A stretch of 24,475 bases of DNA from a virus. The position numbers were made by a program, and so were the translations under genes. Of the stretch, positions 1 to 5,976 are shown piece after piece. Position 1 is the stretch's first letter; each line of letters starts with the position of its first letter. The stretch lies in IMG/VR virus record IMGVR_UViG_3300028666_000350, positions 1-24,475 of that record; one strand, 5' to 3'. The notes under the pieces were generated by a model that had not been told where the DNA came from, made no database searches, and was given only the letters and a program-made list of their open reading frames with translations.

Positions 1-39
1 CACCGTGCAAATAGGTAAGCGGCTGGCCTAAGGTAATCA

Positions 40-74
40 AAATAAAAAGGGTAGTCGTGTGGGGCGACTACCCT
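40..74 (-). terminator. intrinsic terminator closing the leftmost unit
   Basis: Positions 48-57 and 65-74 form a perfect 10-bp stem with a 7-base loop. Read on the minus strand, the stem is followed at once by TTTTTATTTT. This is the classic stem plus U-tract of a Rho-independent terminator. It lies just past the 96-residue gene and the GC-rich segment, where the leftward transcript should end. An open frame starting at 185 also runs through it, so the transcript end is inferred rather than shown. Confidence 0.72.
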
Positions 75-187
75 CTGGGCGGTGGGAACGCCCGTGGGAA
101 AAGGGCTAAAGAAAGGGGCTTTGGTTTCGAAGCCGTGGCCCCTACTGGCACTTCCGTGCGCCTCTGTGTTGGGATGATACCACACAC
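48..187 (-). ncRNA. GC-rich segment with consecutive stem-loops
   Basis: This stretch is much richer in GC than its surroundings and can fold into several successive hairpins. They are 114-119 with 138-143 (AGGGGC/GCCCCT), enclosing a smaller stem 123-126 with 131-134; 148-151 with 156-159, which on the minus strand has a GGAA (GNRA-type) tetraloop; 77-81 with 89-93; and the terminator stem 48-57 with 65-74. It lies between the 96-residue gene and the terminator, so it may be a structured 3' region or a small RNA. The same bases hold a short open frame with an exact Shine-Dalgarno site, so RNA and peptide readings compete. Confidence 0.3.
68..187 (-). CDS. possible 39-residue Pro/Arg-rich peptide
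   Basis: A short frame starting with GTG at 187 encodes 39 residues. It is preceded by an exact AGGAGG (193-198) five bases from the start and begins 12 bases after the stop of the 96-residue gene. Its stop codon lies inside the terminator stem. The peptide is basic and rich in proline and ends in FPRAFPPPRG. Strong Shine-Dalgarno sites are rare in this window, which argues for translation. A second GTG at 185, seven bases from the same site, opens another frame that runs off the window edge without a stop (61 or more codons), and it could be the true gene. No family is recognised. Confidence 0.28.
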   Translation of the reverse strand: MCGIIPTQRRTEVPVGATASKPKPLSLALFPRAFPPPRG

Positions 188-199
188 TGTCGCCTCCTG

Positions 200-490
200 C
201 TATACTCCCTCCTTTCGGGAAATGAGTTTGCCCTCTTGCATGAGCCGTTGAGCGTCGGCCCACGTGAACAAAGGCGTGTCAATGTGCCTGACCAGACGGT
301 CTTCGTACAATGAAATGAGCAAGTACTGGCAAGCAATAAGAATGAAGGTCGGCAAAAACTGTTCAGTTTTGTAACCTTCCCACAACATGATTTCTCGGCC
401 TTTGTCCAGCTTGTAGCTGTCGCAGATTTCCGAGAATATCTGCCGAGGACTCACCTCATATTCAGAAGCGGTTTTTACCAGTGCGTCCAT
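200..490 (-). CDS. hypothetical 96-residue protein with a strong ribosome site
   Basis: The 96-residue product is unrecognised. It is mixed in charge, with a hydrophobic stretch near residues 47-61 (PTFILIACQYLLISL) that is more likely a buried helix than a membrane segment. The ATG at 490 follows GGAAGGTGGTGATGT, nearly identical to the extended consensus AAGGAGGTGAT, so the start is well supported. Almost no other gene here has such a site. A promoter-like pair (TTGAGC, 16 bases, TATAAT) lies just upstream and a terminator downstream. The gene may therefore be expressed independently of the lysis genes, as moron genes of phages are. The function is unknown. Confidence 0.75.
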   Translation of the reverse strand: MDALVKTASEYEVSPRQIFSEICDSYKLDKGREIMLWEGYKTEQFLPTFILIACQYLLISLYEDRLVRHIDTPLFTWADAQRLMQEGKLISRKEGV

Positions 491-523
491 ACATCACCAC
501 CTTCCTAAGAACAACCTCGGCAT

Positions 524-551
524 ATTATACGCCTGTCGGGGATAGGCTCAA
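524..551 (-). promoter_or_regulatory. promoter before the 96-residue gene
   Basis: On the minus strand, TTGAGC (546-551) is followed after 16 bases by a perfect TATAAT (524-529). The predicted start near 517 gives a leader of about 26 bases containing the strong ribosome site. The -10 lies within a near-palindrome (519-533 region, GGC...GCC) that could be an operator. The -35 overlaps the stop of the 28-residue gene. Confidence 0.45.
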
Positions 552-634
552 AAAAACCTGCAAAGAACAAATAGGCCACCGATAACAAAACCAGCACCGT
601 ACACCACCACCACAATTTTTAGAATGAACATCAT
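548..634 (-). CDS. 28-residue single-span membrane peptide
   Basis: This frame is read as ATG at 634 to TGA at 548 and gives 28 residues. After the start MMFILK it is almost wholly hydrophobic (VVVVYGAGFVIGGLFVL) and ends in CRFF, which is one membrane span. Its ATG overlaps the stop of the 48-residue membrane protein in an ATGA junction, so its translation is probably coupled to that gene. It lies in the lysis-type cassette. A role as a holin partner or holin inhibitor is inference from position and topology only. It is too short for ordinary gene callers. Confidence 0.5.
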   Translation of the reverse strand: MMFILKIVVVVYGAGFVIGGLFVLCRFF

Positions 635-777
635 AAAATTGGCTTTTTGAGGGCGATGAACCACAACAAAAAGCTAAAAGAGAAAATAACAGCCGTCTGG
701 TAGCCTAGTTGCCACACGAAAGCGCTGAACATTGAGGTAAATAAAATGACGGCAAAATGTTTGGGGAATAGTGCCAT
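631..777 (-). CDS. 48-residue two-span membrane protein, holin candidate
   Basis: ATG at 777 to TGA at 631 encodes 48 residues. Two hydrophobic stretches are visible, about residues 8-25 (FAVILFTSMFSAFVWQLG) and 28-43 (TAVIFSFSFLLWFIAL), followed by the basic end KKPIL. This fits a small class II-type holin with both ends inside. The start is four bases after the stop of the cysteine peptidase, and the stop overlaps the start of the 28-residue peptide. No Shine-Dalgarno site is seen, so coupled translation is likely. Small membrane proteins beside a lytic enzyme are typical of phage lysis cassettes. No holin family is recognised by sequence. Confidence 0.6.
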   Translation of the reverse strand: MALFPKHFAVILFTSMFSAFVWQLGYQTAVIFSFSFLLWFIALKKPIL

Positions 778-781
778 TGTG

Positions 782-1693
782 TTATTGCTGACTGAAAAGG
801 CTCAAAAAAAAGTTTACCAGTCTTTGTTGCCACGAAATGATTGCGGGATTCGGTATCATTTGCCCTGGATTAGTAGGATGCGGAACAAACTTAGTAACGA
901 AGGTAAAAATGTCTACCATTCTTGGAGTACCTAGATAGTTGTTGCTGTCAAAATTCTGAACACCATTAGGCACCTCAGTTCCGAAACTTTGAAGTGCTTG
1001 GATAGTCGGCACGCTGTTAGAAAGATACGCACGATGGGCGCACATAAAATGTCCTTCATCGCTTTGTCCGGCATAACGGGGATAGTTTGAAAGCCAAAAT
1101 TCGGGCGCACCACCGTCAAAATGTGAGTCAATATGCCAGAGGACTGCTACATTATCCCTGATTGCCTCAGCAATGGCCTCAGGAGTGTTATCAACGCTTA
1201 CTTTGACCCAACCACCGTACTTTGTTTCCAAAATCATATTAGGGGGCGTTTCAAACGAAGTATCCAAGAAAAGCGCCTCATCGGTTGTGCCGTCGGGATA
1301 ATATGAGGATAGGATAGCTTCTTCTAAAGCACCGACATTAGCAATTTGATTTTGTAAATCTCCATCAGTTGCACCTCCTCCGTAAGGGTAACGAATAGGA
1401 GCATAAATACTTCTTGCCGAAATTTCTGTATAGGGGAGATTGTGTAAAACGGCATAGACAATGCCGACCCAATAAGCACCGGCCTGTCCTGAGCAGGAAT
1501 ATGATTGGTGCTGGTCTTTGATTTTAATGGGGCCGATTTTAGAGAGCCGTGCGTCAATCATCGCAGGGTCATTGTTCCAATCAAACGGTTTTGCCGCACG
1601 AGCTAGTTTAGAACGAAAAACATTGCGTATTTTATGCGATATCTTCGCTCTTAAATCAGTGCGTGCACCACCTTGTAATTTACAAGGGTTCAT
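782..1693 (-). CDS. papain-like (C1-type) cysteine peptidase
   Basis: The 303-residue protein has the layout of papain-family peptidases. Gln61 and Cys67 in KDQHQSYSCSG match the oxyanion Gln19 and catalytic Cys25 of papain at the same six-residue spacing. His215 in EGHFMCAH fits the catalytic histidine. The segment usually reading NSWG appears as QSFG at 235-238, so the third catalytic residue (Asn) is replaced by Gln235. The N-terminal 40 residues are basic, and the C-terminal tail is hydrophobic (LVNFFLSLFSQQ). No signal peptide is seen. The ATG overlaps the stop of the XhlA-like gene (ATGA), and holin-like genes follow, so the enzyme sits where an endolysin is expected. It could cleave peptide cross-bridges, host surface proteins or virion proteins. 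Confidence 0.8.
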   Translation of the reverse strand: MNPCKLQGGARTDLRAKISHKIRNVFRSKLARAAKPFDWNNDPAMIDARLSKIGPIKIKDQHQSYSCSGQAGAYWVGIVYAVLHNLPYTEISARSIYAPIRYPYGGGATDGDLQNQIANVGALEEAILSSYYPDGTTDEALFLDTSFETPPNMILETKYGGWVKVSVDNTPEAIAEAIRDNVAVLWHIDSHFDGGAPEFWLSNYPRYAGQSDEGHFMCAHRAYLSNSVPTIQALQSFGTEVPNGVQNFDSNNYLGTPRMVDIFTFVTKFVPHPTNPGQMIPNPAIISWQQRLVNFFLSLFSQQ

Positions 1694-1941
1694 TTTTGTA
1701 ATTGGCTAATCTGTGTTTTTAATTCAGAGCGGGCGGTTTGAAAAGTATAAATTACTAACCCTATAATAGCACCGCCAATAAGTATCACCATAGATGACCC
1801 TCCTAAAATACGATTACGCCAACCCTCCAATGAAGTGACACGGCCATTTGTTCGCATGGTCTGCGCTTCAATACGCTTCAAATACTCAATCACCTCTGTG
1901 TGTTGAGCATCAAGTTCACGATTGGAGTAAGGAGTTTCCAT
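1690..1941 (-). CDS. XhlA-like coiled-coil and single-span membrane protein
   Basis: The 83-residue protein has a helical N-terminal half with the phrase RIEAQTMRTNGRVTSLEGWRN, one membrane span at about 50-68 (SMVILIGGAIIGLVIYTF) and a short helical tail. This is the arrangement of the phage haemolysin XhlA/accessory-holin type, and the R-x-x-x-L-E-x-W-R pattern is common there. The ATG at 1941 was chosen because it follows the stop of the preceding 39-residue gene by one base (TGACATG). A TTG at 1956 would add five residues. The 3' end overlaps the peptidase start. The protein probably acts with the holins in lysis at the inner membrane. Confidence 0.7.
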   Translation of the reverse strand: METPYSNRELDAQHTEVIEYLKRIEAQTMRTNGRVTSLEGWRNRILGGSSMVILIGGAIIGLVIYTFQTARSELKTQISQLQK

Positions 1942-1942
1942 G

Positions 1943-2062
1943 TCATTGGCACGCAATACACACTTTAGCCTCGTCGTCTGCGGGGTCTTCGGGAATAGTA
2001 AGAACTCGTGATTTAATCTTTTTGAACTCTTCTATCTTCTGTTGTTTTTGTTCTTCGGTCAT
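1943..2062 (-). CDS. 39-residue hydrophilic protein with CxxC end
   Basis: ATG at 2062 to TGA at 1943 encodes 39 residues. The first half is a highly charged helix (TEEQKQQKIEEFKKIKSR), followed by an acidic stretch (PEDPADDEAK) and the end VCIACQ with a CxxC pair. It begins eight bases after the fibre gene stop and ends one base before the ATG of the XhlA-like gene, filling the gap almost exactly. That tight fit is the main support. No family is recognised, and the CxxC could bind metal only with a partner. Confidence 0.5.
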   Translation of the reverse strand: MTEEQKQQKIEEFKKIKSRVLTIPEDPADDEAKVCIACQ

Positions 2063-2070
2063 GTTCGTTA

Positions 2071-4542
2071 TTATACATCACTGATAACACCGCCAGTAGA
2101 AGCATTGGTAAATGGGTTGCCCCTCTTCCCTGAATCAGCGGCTCCCGTCGTAGAAGAAAATGTTAAACCAGATTCAAGACGAGTAGAATCAACAACCAGT
2201 TGACCCATTGTTGCGACAGACGCCACTGCCGCAATCACCATCGCCTTGTTGTTGGCATTGTCGTAGTCTTCACAGTATAAAATCGGATTACCGCCCGTGT
2301 ATTCAATGTACGGGTCGGCAACCTGGTCGGCTCCCATCAATGGAGTGCCGTCAGCGGCCCAGATAAGGTCGGGGCGAACAAACATAACGATATCGCCAGG
2401 ACCGTGGAGATAGTTTACTCCGTCCCAGGTTCGTGCCATATAGTTTATAGAATAAGCGGCAGACGGTGCTGGGGAACCCGCAATGTCTCCATGCCCCCAT
2501 TTATACGTACTGCCGTCCGGTGATGTCCAGCTCCACGGACCACCGAGAATCTGGCCAGTTTTGAAGTCGGGAGCCATAGATGCGACAACCGTAGCGGCCG
2601 CTGTTTCGTTCACTAACTGCGTTCCGCCCTTGAACGTGAGCGTTGTGGTGCCGACAGTAGCCACGACAAACTGCCCGTTGTTGCCGGAATTGGTGAACCC
2701 TTTGATTGAAATGGTATCAAGAACCGCCACGCCGTCTCCAGAAAAACTACCTGATGCGCGCGTGAGTGTCGCGGTAGAAGCGGTGATAGTTAAATTCCCC
2801 GTGCTCGCTAGGGTGCGGGCATTTTGCGTTTGGCTGACGTAACTTAATTCTGCCGATTGAGCCGGAGAACCTTTTAGAGAACCACCATCAGTCGCTTGGG
2901 TTGGGAGGGCCATTGAAAACATATTAGGCCCTGTGGCAGTTCCCATTTGAAACGATACGCCGCCGACACCTGATGCCTCAATATCCATCTGCACTTGCGT
3001 TCCCGCTTGGTAGATGAAGTGATTGCCGAAACCGTTATTGCCCCACGTACTGTTTTTGAGGTTGTTGAGCAGTGTTATCGGCGTTGTCCATGTCTCACCA
3101 CCGTCAGTGGAGAAGGAACAGCGATAAGGATAGTTGGTGAAGTCGTTGACCCACACCATCATAAAGCCGTCGCCCATGGCATACCCTCCGCAAGCCACGG
3201 TATCACCAGTATTGGCCGCGTCGGTAATGACCGGATTGGCCGCGTCACGAGTCCAGTGGATACGGTCAGCAGAAGTAGCATGACAAATGGTGTGGTGGTT
3301 TAAGCCAGCGTCGTAGAACATGTGCCACGTACCATTGAATTTTCCGTTGGTAAGGCCGGGCAAGATTGTTGACTCTTGCGCCATGCCCTGCGTACCTGAA
3401 AGACCAGCTCTTTCTGCCGTCGCCGTGCCGTCAATACACGTAATTGGCTTTGCCCATTTACCCTGGACAGCGAGACCATTCTGAATACCATCCAACTGCG
3501 TGATGTTGTCGTAAGGTTGCATGAGGAATACCCCACAGTTGATTTCCCACGCTGTCAGTTCAACATTGTGAAATGTCGGAACCATGATGAAGGCAACGGA
3601 GGCAAGTGAGCCGGGGCCGCTACCCGTATCCAATCCGCCAAAGGTGATTTTCGCCGTGAGAGCGTTGGAATATGCCGCCGTGCTTGTTGGGTCAAAGTAA
3701 TAACGGATACCCTGAATGAAGACCTGAAAACCCGTTGGGCCGCAAACAATTGCGATGTGTTCAATGGTTGAGTTAAATACGTTGTTGGTGGTGAACGTGC
3801 TTGTCACGCCGCCTACTTTTCTGGTGAACGTAAGACCGTTGGAACCGTTGCACTGAATGAACCAATTGTTATTAGAATCTCCGTACCACGAAGCGATGTA
3901 ACCAGTTCCGGCCTGTAGCAACCAGAGTTTGAGAGTGAAAGCGGCAGGCATGGCGATTGCAGGCGTCTGCATGGCACCACTGCCACCAAATTGAACACCG
4001 GAGTTTGAACCACTAAAAGCAATAGCGTCCGGCATATTCCCCGCAAATTGACCAATTCGCAAACGATATTGGCGTCCCCAGCCCAAGTCTGAAATGGAAC
4101 GTGTGCCACCTATGGTGCCGGATTTTGTGAGGCTCCCCGTTATGCCCGTGGAATCAACGTATGGGCCGGTAGTATCGGCAAAGGTTGTCCATACGCCAAT
4201 AGAACCACGTTCGGTTGATTTTGGAATATCAAGGGTATTCTGGCTATTGGAAACAGCCGAAGCTCCAGTATTGCCCCACTGAAGAAGCAGGGAAGTGGCG
4301 GAGGTATCATTCGGAATACGGATACGCATCCGAGCTATTGAACGAAAAATGAATCGGTCAAAAGAATAGTTGCAGAGGGTCGTACCATCGGCTTTAGTGA
4401 CACGCCAGTCACTGCCGTCGGGATTGCTCGCACCCCAAATAGGATGGTTGGGTCCGACGTCGAAAAACATCGTCTTATTCGCTGGGTGTGCGCCAGAGTA
4501 TTTGATATTAACCGTGTCTTGATAGTGCCATCCTGAGAGCAT
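2071..4542 (-). CDS. tail fibre/spike with lectin-like and sialidase-like parts
   Basis: The 823-residue protein is likely a receptor-binding or host-surface-degrading virion protein. Residues about 180-325 look like a LamG/concanavalin-type sandwich (FTLKLWLLQ, EHIAIVCG, GFQVFIQGIRYYF). From about 395 a beta-propeller region follows, with GTWHMFYDAG, IHWTRD and an Asp-box at 478-485 (STDGGETW), as in sialidases. Near 743-763 DPYIEYTGG and ILYCEDYD resemble GH43/GH32-type blades. Residues about 575-655 form a separate small beta domain (SISIKGFTN-type, NNGQFVV, TTLTF) that seems to interrupt the propeller. No catalytic residues can be named with certainty. The gene stands at the end of the structural operon before the lysis-type genes. 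Confidence 0.7.
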   Translation of the reverse strand: MLSGWHYQDTVNIKYSGAHPANKTMFFDVGPNHPIWGASNPDGSDWRVTKADGTTLCNYSFDRFIFRSIARMRIRIPNDTSATSLLLQWGNTGASAVSNSQNTLDIPKSTERGSIGVWTTFADTTGPYVDSTGITGSLTKSGTIGGTRSISDLGWGRQYRLRIGQFAGNMPDAIAFSGSNSGVQFGGSGAMQTPAIAMPAAFTLKLWLLQAGTGYIASWYGDSNNNWFIQCNGSNGLTFTRKVGGVTSTFTTNNVFNSTIEHIAIVCGPTGFQVFIQGIRYYFDPTSTAAYSNALTAKITFGGLDTGSGPGSLASVAFIMVPTFHNVELTAWEINCGVFLMQPYDNITQLDGIQNGLAVQGKWAKPITCIDGTATAERAGLSGTQGMAQESTILPGLTNGKFNGTWHMFYDAGLNHHTICHATSADRIHWTRDAANPVITDAANTGDTVACGGYAMGDGFMMVWVNDFTNYPYRCSFSTDGGETWTTPITLLNNLKNSTWGNNGFGNHFIYQAGTQVQMDIEASGVGGVSFQMGTATGPNMFSMALPTQATDGGSLKGSPAQSAELSYVSQTQNARTLASTGNLTITASTATLTRASGSFSGDGVAVLDTISIKGFTNSGNNGQFVVATVGTTTLTFKGGTQLVNETAAATVVASMAPDFKTGQILGGPWSWTSPDGSTYKWGHGDIAGSPAPSAAYSINYMARTWDGVNYLHGPGDIVMFVRPDLIWAADGTPLMGADQVADPYIEYTGGNPILYCEDYDNANNKAMVIAAVASVATMGQLVVDSTRLESGLTFSSTTGAADSGKRGNPFTNASTGGVISDV

Positions 4543-4576
4543 AGAGGGAATTTTTTAATTAGTTTGCCCCGCGTAA

Positions 4577-5041
4577 TTAGTTATCGCGAACCACTACGGT
4601 ACAGGTGTATGCCTGAGATGAGGTTGATGATTTCCCTGTAATCAGAAGCATACTTGCTGCCGACATGGGAATGTTGTCGAGACCCTCATAGTTAGAATTA
4701 TAGGTATATGAACCACTATCAAGAAGAACGGAACGCTGGGTCAATTCTCCCGTCGAAGTGTTATAGAGACACAGAGGAATCCATGTTACTCCTCCATCAG
4801 GAGAATAGTAATAGTAGAACGTGGCATTATTACCTGAAGCAGCGGTTAGATACGCCGACAGTTGAGATTTTGCCATGCTATTAAGACCGGCAATCAGAAA
4901 CACTGGCGTCTCGGTAGCATTAAGATTTCCCAGAAGAGCATTAAAGGAGGTGGAAATTAAAGAACCTTGCCACGAGAGGGCAGACTTGCTCGCATCATTT
5001 GCTACAAATCTCGCTGGGTCATATTGCACGATTGAATTCAT
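4577..5041 (-). CDS. 154-residue virion-associated protein with an Asp-box
   Basis: The family is not recognised. The sequence is rich in Ser, Thr, Tyr and Asn and has strand-like segments (ATFYYYYS, SYTYNSN, YTCTVVVRDN), suggesting a beta-sandwich virion protein. Residues 80-87 (SPDGGVTW) match the Asp-box S-x-D-x-G-x-T-W seen in sialidase-type propellers, and the next gene downstream carries one too. A single box cannot make a propeller, so it may mark a surface loop. The ATG is one base after the stop of the 67-residue gene (TAATATG). It could be a tail adaptor, capsid fibre or decoration protein. Confidence 0.6.
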   Translation of the reverse strand: MNSIVQYDPARFVANDASKSALSWQGSLISTSFNALLGNLNATETPVFLIAGLNSMAKSQLSAYLTAASGNNATFYYYYSPDGGVTWIPLCLYNTSTGELTQRSVLLDSGSYTYNSNYEGLDNIPMSAASMLLITGKSSTSSQAYTCTVVVRDN

Positions 5042-5042
5042 A

Positions 5043-5246
5043 TTATTCAGATGATTGGTCTACGACCTTTTCCTCTACTTTTTCCTCTACTTGCACCTCC
5101 TCAAAAAGAGGAGCGTGCTTATCGAGAATTTCTACCGCATCAGCGTCAGTTACTTCAGTTTCCTTTGTTTCCAACTGAATGGTTCTGCCATCATTCATCT
5201 TCACGATATGCGGAACCATCCAGGCGTGTTTGAGAGTTATTTTCAT
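5043..5246 (-). CDS. 67-residue acidic-tailed protein of the head module
   Basis: The product is small, with a basic N-terminus (MKITLKHAW), a middle with VTDADAVEILDKHAPLF and a highly acidic, repetitive tail (EEVQVEEKVEEKVV). A longer frame extends to 5474, but it overlaps the 233-residue gene out of frame. The ATG at 5246 is one base after that gene's stop (TAATATG), so it is taken as the start. The stop is one base before the next ATG. Small proteins of this kind often lie after the major capsid gene. No function can be named. Confidence 0.65.
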   Translation of the reverse strand: MKITLKHAWMVPHIVKMNDGRTIQLETKETEVTDADAVEILDKHAPLFEEVQVEEKVEEKVVDQSSE

Positions 5247-5247
5247 A

Positions 5248-5949
5248 TTAGCGATACCATTCGAACGAATAAGTACCAGCGAGAGTGCTTGTGGCACTAA
5301 CAATGGCGTACTGAGCAGTATTGAAGGCACCCACAGAAGATGAGGTGGCAAAACCAACGACATATTCACTCGGACCAACAAGAATCTCAACTTGTGAAGC
5401 AGAGCCAGGATATTGATTGGAACGAGTGTCAGCAATTGCTCCCGATGTGTAGGCAAAGAGCGATGAGGTAGCAAGTGAGTTCGTGCTAATCAAACTCGGT
5501 GAGATGTTATTTCCGTTCGGACCGTTGTAGGAAATGCCCGTGGCTTGCGTGGAAGTACCAACCATAAGAGTCGTGGAAGCTGCGGCATTAGTGCCGTAGA
5601 TTTCCGAGAAAACTAAAGTTGAAGTCGCGCTAAATGGATTTTGAATAGCGAAGAGCGTGGTTGAACCCTGATAACTTGTGGTAACAGGATTACCATTCTG
5701 AATCGAGTAGTTGTTTGCAGGACCAAAAGTACCTGAAGTCACTATTTGGTTTAATCCGTTCTCATTCAAACCGCCATTTGGGTCAACAGGATTTGTAGTG
5801 TACTTGAGTGCCAAACCAGTTTGAGAACTGACCGAGGAGGACTGGGAGAAAGCTCCCGCCGTAGCCTGCCGGTGTGTAAGCATATACACACCGAAGACCA
5901 CAAGCACAACAATTAAGATACCGATAAGAATTTTACTTGTAGTGTTCAT
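5248..5949 (-). CDS. membrane-anchored Ser/Thr-rich surface-type protein
   Basis: The 233-residue protein begins with a basic tip and a strong hydrophobic segment (about residues 7-24, ILIGILIVVLVVFGVYML), followed by HRQA. This could be an uncleaved signal anchor. The rest is rich in Ser, Thr, Asn and Gly with repeated TSTL/ATST/ATSS words and beta-strand character (VEILVGPSEYVVGF, YSFEWYR). It lies between the capsid gene and two small structural-type genes, yet a membrane anchor is unusual for a virion protein. It may be a capsid fibre or a protein displayed on the infected cell. An AT-rich leader with TAATTA (5956-5961) replaces a Shine-Dalgarno site. No family is recognised. Confidence 0.65.
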   Translation of the reverse strand: MNTTSKILIGILIVVLVVFGVYMLTHRQATAGAFSQSSSVSSQTGLALKYTTNPVDPNGGLNENGLNQIVTSGTFGPANNYSIQNGNPVTTSYQGSTTLFAIQNPFSATSTLVFSEIYGTNAAASTTLMVGTSTQATGISYNGPNGNNISPSLISTNSLATSSLFAYTSGAIADTRSNQYPGSASQVEILVGPSEYVVGFATSSSVGAFNTAQYAIVSATSTLAGTYSFEWYR

Positions 5950-5976
5950 AGCTTTTAATTATGAGGCTAATAACAC

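Noticed and set aside
1-185. Open frame from GTG 185 running off the left edge (61 or more codons)
   Set aside because: It passes through a perfect terminator stem and T tract and lacks a visible stop. It is kept only as an alternative to the 39-residue frame until the sequence to the left is known.
746-934. 62-residue plus frame opposite the peptidase/holin junction
   Set aside because: It overlaps two better supported minus-strand genes and has no start signal or family resemblance.
5247-5474. Longer N-terminus for the 67-residue gene
   Set aside because: The extra part is out of frame inside the 233-residue gene and Leu/Pro/Val-rich shadow translation; the ATG at 5246 has the standard TAATATG junction.
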